Both the position numbers and the translations under genes were made by a program. Source: Lachnospiraceae bacterium (lineage in GTDB: Bacteria > Bacillota > Clostridia > Lachnospirales > Lachnospiraceae). Taken from it: a stretch of DNA of 35,000 nt. The notes below the pieces were generated by a model. The model ran no database searches and had not been told where the DNA came from. It was given only the letters and a program-made list of their open reading frames with translations. The DNA lies in the NCBI GenBank assembly GCA_030527685.1, contig JAUNAG010000009.1:1-35000 (forward strand), given 5' to 3'. Of the stretch, positions 32,187-35,000 are shown piece by piece (position 1 is the stretch's first letter; each line of letters opens with the position of its first letter).

Positions 32187-33485
32187 ATGAGAAAGAGACT
32201 TTTCTGGCTGTTGACACTGGCAATGACAGCAAGCCTTCTGGCACCGGCAGCAGTTGGCGCAGCTGAAAGCGATGAGGCGTATGTGTACGCTGAGGAGATC
32301 AGTGAAGATCCATATGCGGACGAGGAGCTTTACGAGGATCTGTATGAGGACGAACAGGATGAGGAGCCTGAAGATGCAGGGACGGATGGAGCTTCTGATG
32401 AAGAACGCAGTGAGACGGATGACGAACTGAATCCTTCTGAAGAAGCCGATGAGGTCAATGCAGAAGACGACACTGACTCTGCAGCGGAAGAGATTGAGTG
32501 GGGCGAGTACGAGAGCGACGACGCAGCAGATGCAGCTGCGGTTCAATACAGCGGAACCTGTGGTGACAATCTGAAGTGGCAGCTGTATACGGATGGTTCG
32601 TTTGTGGTCAGCGGATCGGGAGCCATGACAGTATATAATAACGGAATTACACCATGGTATTCGTATAGATCGCTGATTAAGAAGGTTACGATTAAGGGCG
32701 GAACGAGAATTGCCTCTGCAACATTTAAAAAATGTGAAAATCTGACAACGCTGATCACTTCAAAAACAGTGAAGAGTATTGGTTCACATACATTCATGGG
32801 TTGTGAAAAACTGGCATCGGTCACGCTTGCCGCGGGTCTTGAAGAGGTTAATGAAAGTGCATTTTCGGGATGTAAAGCACTGACGACAGTCGTACTTCCG
32901 AAAGGGGTCAAAAGAGTCGAAGGTTATGTATTTTCCAACTGTACAAGCCTCACTTCCATTACATTGCCTGATGGAATTACCAATATTGAGTGGTATACAT
33001 TTGAAAACTGTACCGGTCTTAAGACGGTGAAACTCCCCAAAGGAATTAAAACCGTCGCATGGGGTTTATTTAAAGGCTGTACCGGCCTCGAATCTGTGAC
33101 GATTCCGACAGGTGTAACCGGTATTGAAGGATATGCATTCTATAAATGCGGGAAGCTGAAAGCGATCTCCATTCCCGAGGGCGTGAAAAAGATTGAAATG
33201 GATGCATTTGGTTATTGTGCTGCGTTTAAATCAGTTACAATTCCAAAGAGTGTAACCGAGATAGAAATGTGGGGCTTTGTCGGCTGTACGGGCCTGACAA
33301 CAGTGACGGTGCGCGAAGGTCTGGAGACTATTGGAGAAGGTGTCTTTAACGGCTGTACTGCTCTGCAGTCAATTACACTTCCGGATACGCTTAAAGAGAT
33401 TCAGAAATCTGCATTCTATGACTGCGCTGAGCTGCAGACGATTGCAATTCCGGATGCGGTGACAAGTCTTGGAGAGAGCGTTTGA
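32187..33485 (+). CDS. Third BspA-type LRR surface protein, frameshifted before its SLH domains
   Basis: As written, 432 aa: signal peptide MRKRLFWLLTLAMTASLLAPAAVGAAE, an acidic spacer, a BspA opening segment CGDNLKWQLYTDGSFVVSGSGAM, and about twelve LRR units to the stop at 33485. It is a tandem duplicate of the gene at 30466: from 16 bases before ATG through the signal peptide the two are almost identical. The frame breaks in the GAGAGAG tract at 33472-33478. Adding two bases there would give SLGERAFEGC, the normal LRR period, and join the SLH-bearing frame. I chose ATG 32187, with AAGGAG upstream, over the longer frame from 31929, which runs through the preceding gene and terminator. Confidence 0.88.
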   Translation: MRKRLFWLLTLAMTASLLAPAAVGAAESDEAYVYAEEISEDPYADEELYEDLYEDEQDEEPEDAGTDGASDEERSETDDELNPSEEADEVNAEDDTDSAAEEIEWGEYESDDAADAAAVQYSGTCGDNLKWQLYTDGSFVVSGSGAMTVYNNGITPWYSYRSLIKKVTIKGGTRIASATFKKCENLTTLITSKTVKSIGSHTFMGCEKLASVTLAAGLEEVNESAFSGCKALTTVVLPKGVKRVEGYVFSNCTSLTSITLPDGITNIEWYTFENCTGLKTVKLPKGIKTVAWGLFKGCTGLESVTIPTGVTGIEGYAFYKCGKLKAISIPEGVKKIEMDAFGYCAAFKSVTIPKSVTEIEMWGFVGCTGLTTVTVREGLETIGEGVFNGCTALQSITLPDTLKEIQKSAFYDCAELQTIAIPDAVTSLGESV

Positions 33486-34224
33486 GGGCTGTACTGCACT
33501 GCATACCGTATATCTTTCAGGAAGTATCGAAAAGATTGGTCTGTTCGCTTTCAGGAACTGCAAAAAGCTGAAGAATGTATATTATTCTGCGGATTTAGAA
33601 GCAAGGAAAAAGATTACTGTCAGTTCCAGGGAAAACAGCGAACTTCTTACGTGCTACTGGCATTACAACTTTAAGCGCTTCCGGGATATCGCTTCCAACA
33701 GCCCGTTCGAAGCTGCAATCAACTGGGCAAGAGAGAACGGTATTACAGGCGGCATCAATAAGGAGGGAACGCTGTTCGGACCGGATGAGTACTGCACACG
33801 TGGTCAGATTGTGACATTCCTGTGGAGAGCGGCAGGGTCACCATCTCCTGATTGGGAAAGCACGGGATTCACTGACGTGAGCAGTACATCTCCGTTCAAG
33901 GGCGCAATCATATGGGCAGTCAGGAAGCAGATCACGAACGGAATGACAGATACATTGTTCGGAGTAAATGAGCCCTGTACACGTGGACAGGCAGTGACCT
34001 TCCTCTATCGCTATGCAGGAGAACCCGGCATCGGATCCATCTATCATTTTGATGATGTTGATCAGTACGCATTCTATTCACTGGCTGTTAACTGGGCTGC
34101 AACACATGGCATCACCAGTGGAACGTCGGCCACAACATTTTCTCCGGATGCGCCCTGTACACGAGCTCAGATCGTGACCTTCCTGTACAGATTTAATCAG
34201 GTAAAGGATAGATGGGGAATGTAA
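33479..34224 (+). pseudogene. LRR/SLH C-terminus of the third LRR-SLH protein, out of frame
   Basis: Continues the gene starting at 32187 in another frame: AFEGCTALHTVYLSGSIEKIG (LRR), then three SLH domains (FRDIASNSPFEAAINWAREN; FTDVSSTSPFKGAIIWAVRK; FDDVDQYAFYSLAVNWAATH), ending VTFLYRFNQVKDRWGM. The third domain has CTRAQ where the others have CTRGQ. There is no ribosome binding site at the frame's first ATG (33469), so I do not read it as its own gene. Confidence 0.85.
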
Positions 34225-34261
34225 TCAGAGAGCGTTTCGGAATTTGCAAAGGAGATCATCT

Positions 34262-34822
34262 GTGAAGATAGATTATTCTAAAAGCACAATGAAAAAGGTA
34301 CTAATCATATCCGGCAGCCCGAGAAAAAACGGAAACTCGCAGCTGCTCTGCGAGAAATTTGCAGAAGGGGCAAGAGAGAAAGGACATTCCGTAGAGCTTG
34401 TGCGTCTGCAGGACTTGAAAATCGGCTATTGCAGGGCTTGCGATTACTGCATGAATCACGACGGAGTCTGCGTTCTGCATGACGATATGAAGGATTTGAT
34501 CGAGCGTTACAAACAGGCAGATGTTGTGGTTCTGGCAACGCCGGTGTATTTCTACGGTATTTCCGCGCAGATGAAAACGTTTATTGACCGCATGTATCCG
34601 ATATGGACGGATCTCGGAACAAAAGAAGTCTACTATATTATCTCAGCAGGTCTGGATGAATCAATTATCAATCGATCTTTGGGTGATCTGGATGGCTTTG
34701 TGGAACATCTGAAGTCTTATGAAATCAAAGGTCGTATCTATGCAACCAATGTTATGGGGGCAGGAGAAATAAACGGAACAGCTGTTGTGAATGAAGCGTA
34801 TCAAATAGGAGCAAATGTTTAA
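34262..34822 (+). CDS. Flavodoxin-like NAD(P)H-dependent oxidoreductase with cysteine cluster, GTG start
   Basis: This 186-aa protein has the FMN phosphate loop SGSPRKNGNS (18-27), a cysteine motif CRACDYC plus C70 (C57/C60/C63) followed by DDM, and TPVYFYGISAQMKTFIDR, typical of NADPH-dependent FMN reductases and iron-sulfur flavoproteins. It is related in layout to the protein at 4736-5293. I chose GTG 34262, since AAAGGAG sits 6-8 bases before it; the ATG at 34289 has no ribosome binding site but starts the conserved fold, so it remains possible. It lies 37 bases after the third LRR-SLH gene and before a terminator like the one upstream. Confidence 0.85.
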   Translation: MKIDYSKSTMKKVLIISGSPRKNGNSQLLCEKFAEGAREKGHSVELVRLQDLKIGYCRACDYCMNHDGVCVLHDDMKDLIERYKQADVVVLATPVYFYGISAQMKTFIDRMYPIWTDLGTKEVYYIISAGLDESIINRSLGDLDGFVEHLKSYEIKGRIYATNVMGAGEINGTAVVNEAYQIGANV

Positions 34823-34899
34823 GAGGGGAACGGTATAAGCCGGTACATGAAGTAAACAATCTATATCAATTTCAGAATCAAGTGTTAGTATTATCAGGG

Positions 34900-34929
34900 G
34901 CGATCGGTTTATGCCGGTCGCTCTTTTTT
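34900..34929 (+). terminator. Terminator after flavodoxin-like gene
   Basis: GCGATCGG / CCGGTCGC with TTTATG loop, then CTCTTTTTT. It and its left flank (TATCAATTTCA...) resemble 32050-32106. Confidence 0.85.
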
Positions 34930-34950
34930 ATAAATGCAGCCTGTAGTGTG

Positions 34951-34959
34951 TGGTATGAT
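34951..34959 (+). promoter_or_regulatory. Extended -10 promoter for a gene beyond the window
   Basis: TGGTATGAT matches TGnTATAAT at 5 of 6 core bases, just after the terminator. No start codon with a ribosome binding site follows before the window ends. Confidence 0.4.
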
Positions 34960-35000
34960 GTAAATAGAAAAAGCAGACAGATTGTAATCCTGAGAAAGAT

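Overview
The window looks like a chromosomal segment of an anaerobic Bacillota bacterium, most likely class Clostridia and plausibly Lachnospiraceae. This rests on gene content: a hybrid cluster protein, a DUF4317 protein, a small Clostridia-type CSICTGEQ protein, BspA-type leucine-rich-repeat proteins with C-terminal SLH domains, AGGAGG-type ribosome binding sites and several TTG/GTG starts. I see no rRNA, tRNA, CRISPR array, insertion sequence or phage genes. The taxonomic placement is inference.

Layout. 1-233 holds two copies of a 54-bp repeat in front of a cog3964 amidohydrolase (248-1381). 1618-4564 encodes a secreted protein, a 57-aa membrane protein and a DUF4317 protein. 4736-5807 is a divergent flavodoxin-like reductase / HxlR regulator pair. 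The HxlR gene starts a tightly packed row of six genes (5439-12589): HxlR, a TerB_N/TerB_C protein, a BrxD-like (DUF2791) ATPase, an Lhr-like superfamily II helicase, a COG1533 radical SAM protein and an alpha/beta hydrolase. The middle three match the composition of the Shango (SngABC) anti-phage system and the Ter-linked DNA-processing genes predicted by Aravind and co-workers. This is the most interesting locus in the window.

12582-15289 (minus strand) holds an anti-sigma/ECF sigma pair and a neurotransmitter:sodium symporter. 15521-18720 is housekeeping-like: YdcF, a DUF3592-like protein, an aldo/keto reductase with 4Fe-4S motifs, a cysteine hydrolase and a 75-aa protein whose leader copies the 3' end of the gene before it. 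A HAD phosphatase follows on the minus strand.

Three related cell-surface proteins (BspA-type LRR plus three SLH domains) lie at 19714-22502, 30466-32040 and 32187-34224. The first and third carry frameshifts that disconnect the SLH anchor from the LRR part; the middle one is intact. The second and third are a tandem duplication. Between the first and second lie L-lactate dehydrogenase, a ProX-type tRNA-editing protein, two small minus-strand genes, the divergent hcp / Crp-Fnr pair with a strong palindromic operator, a YhcC-type radical SAM protein and a secreted protein with an internal duplication. The window ends with a second flavodoxin-like reductase and a terminator resembling the one after the second surface protein.

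Functional assignments come from motif recognition only. Start sites were moved from the longest reading frame where a ribosome binding site supported it, and each such case is stated.
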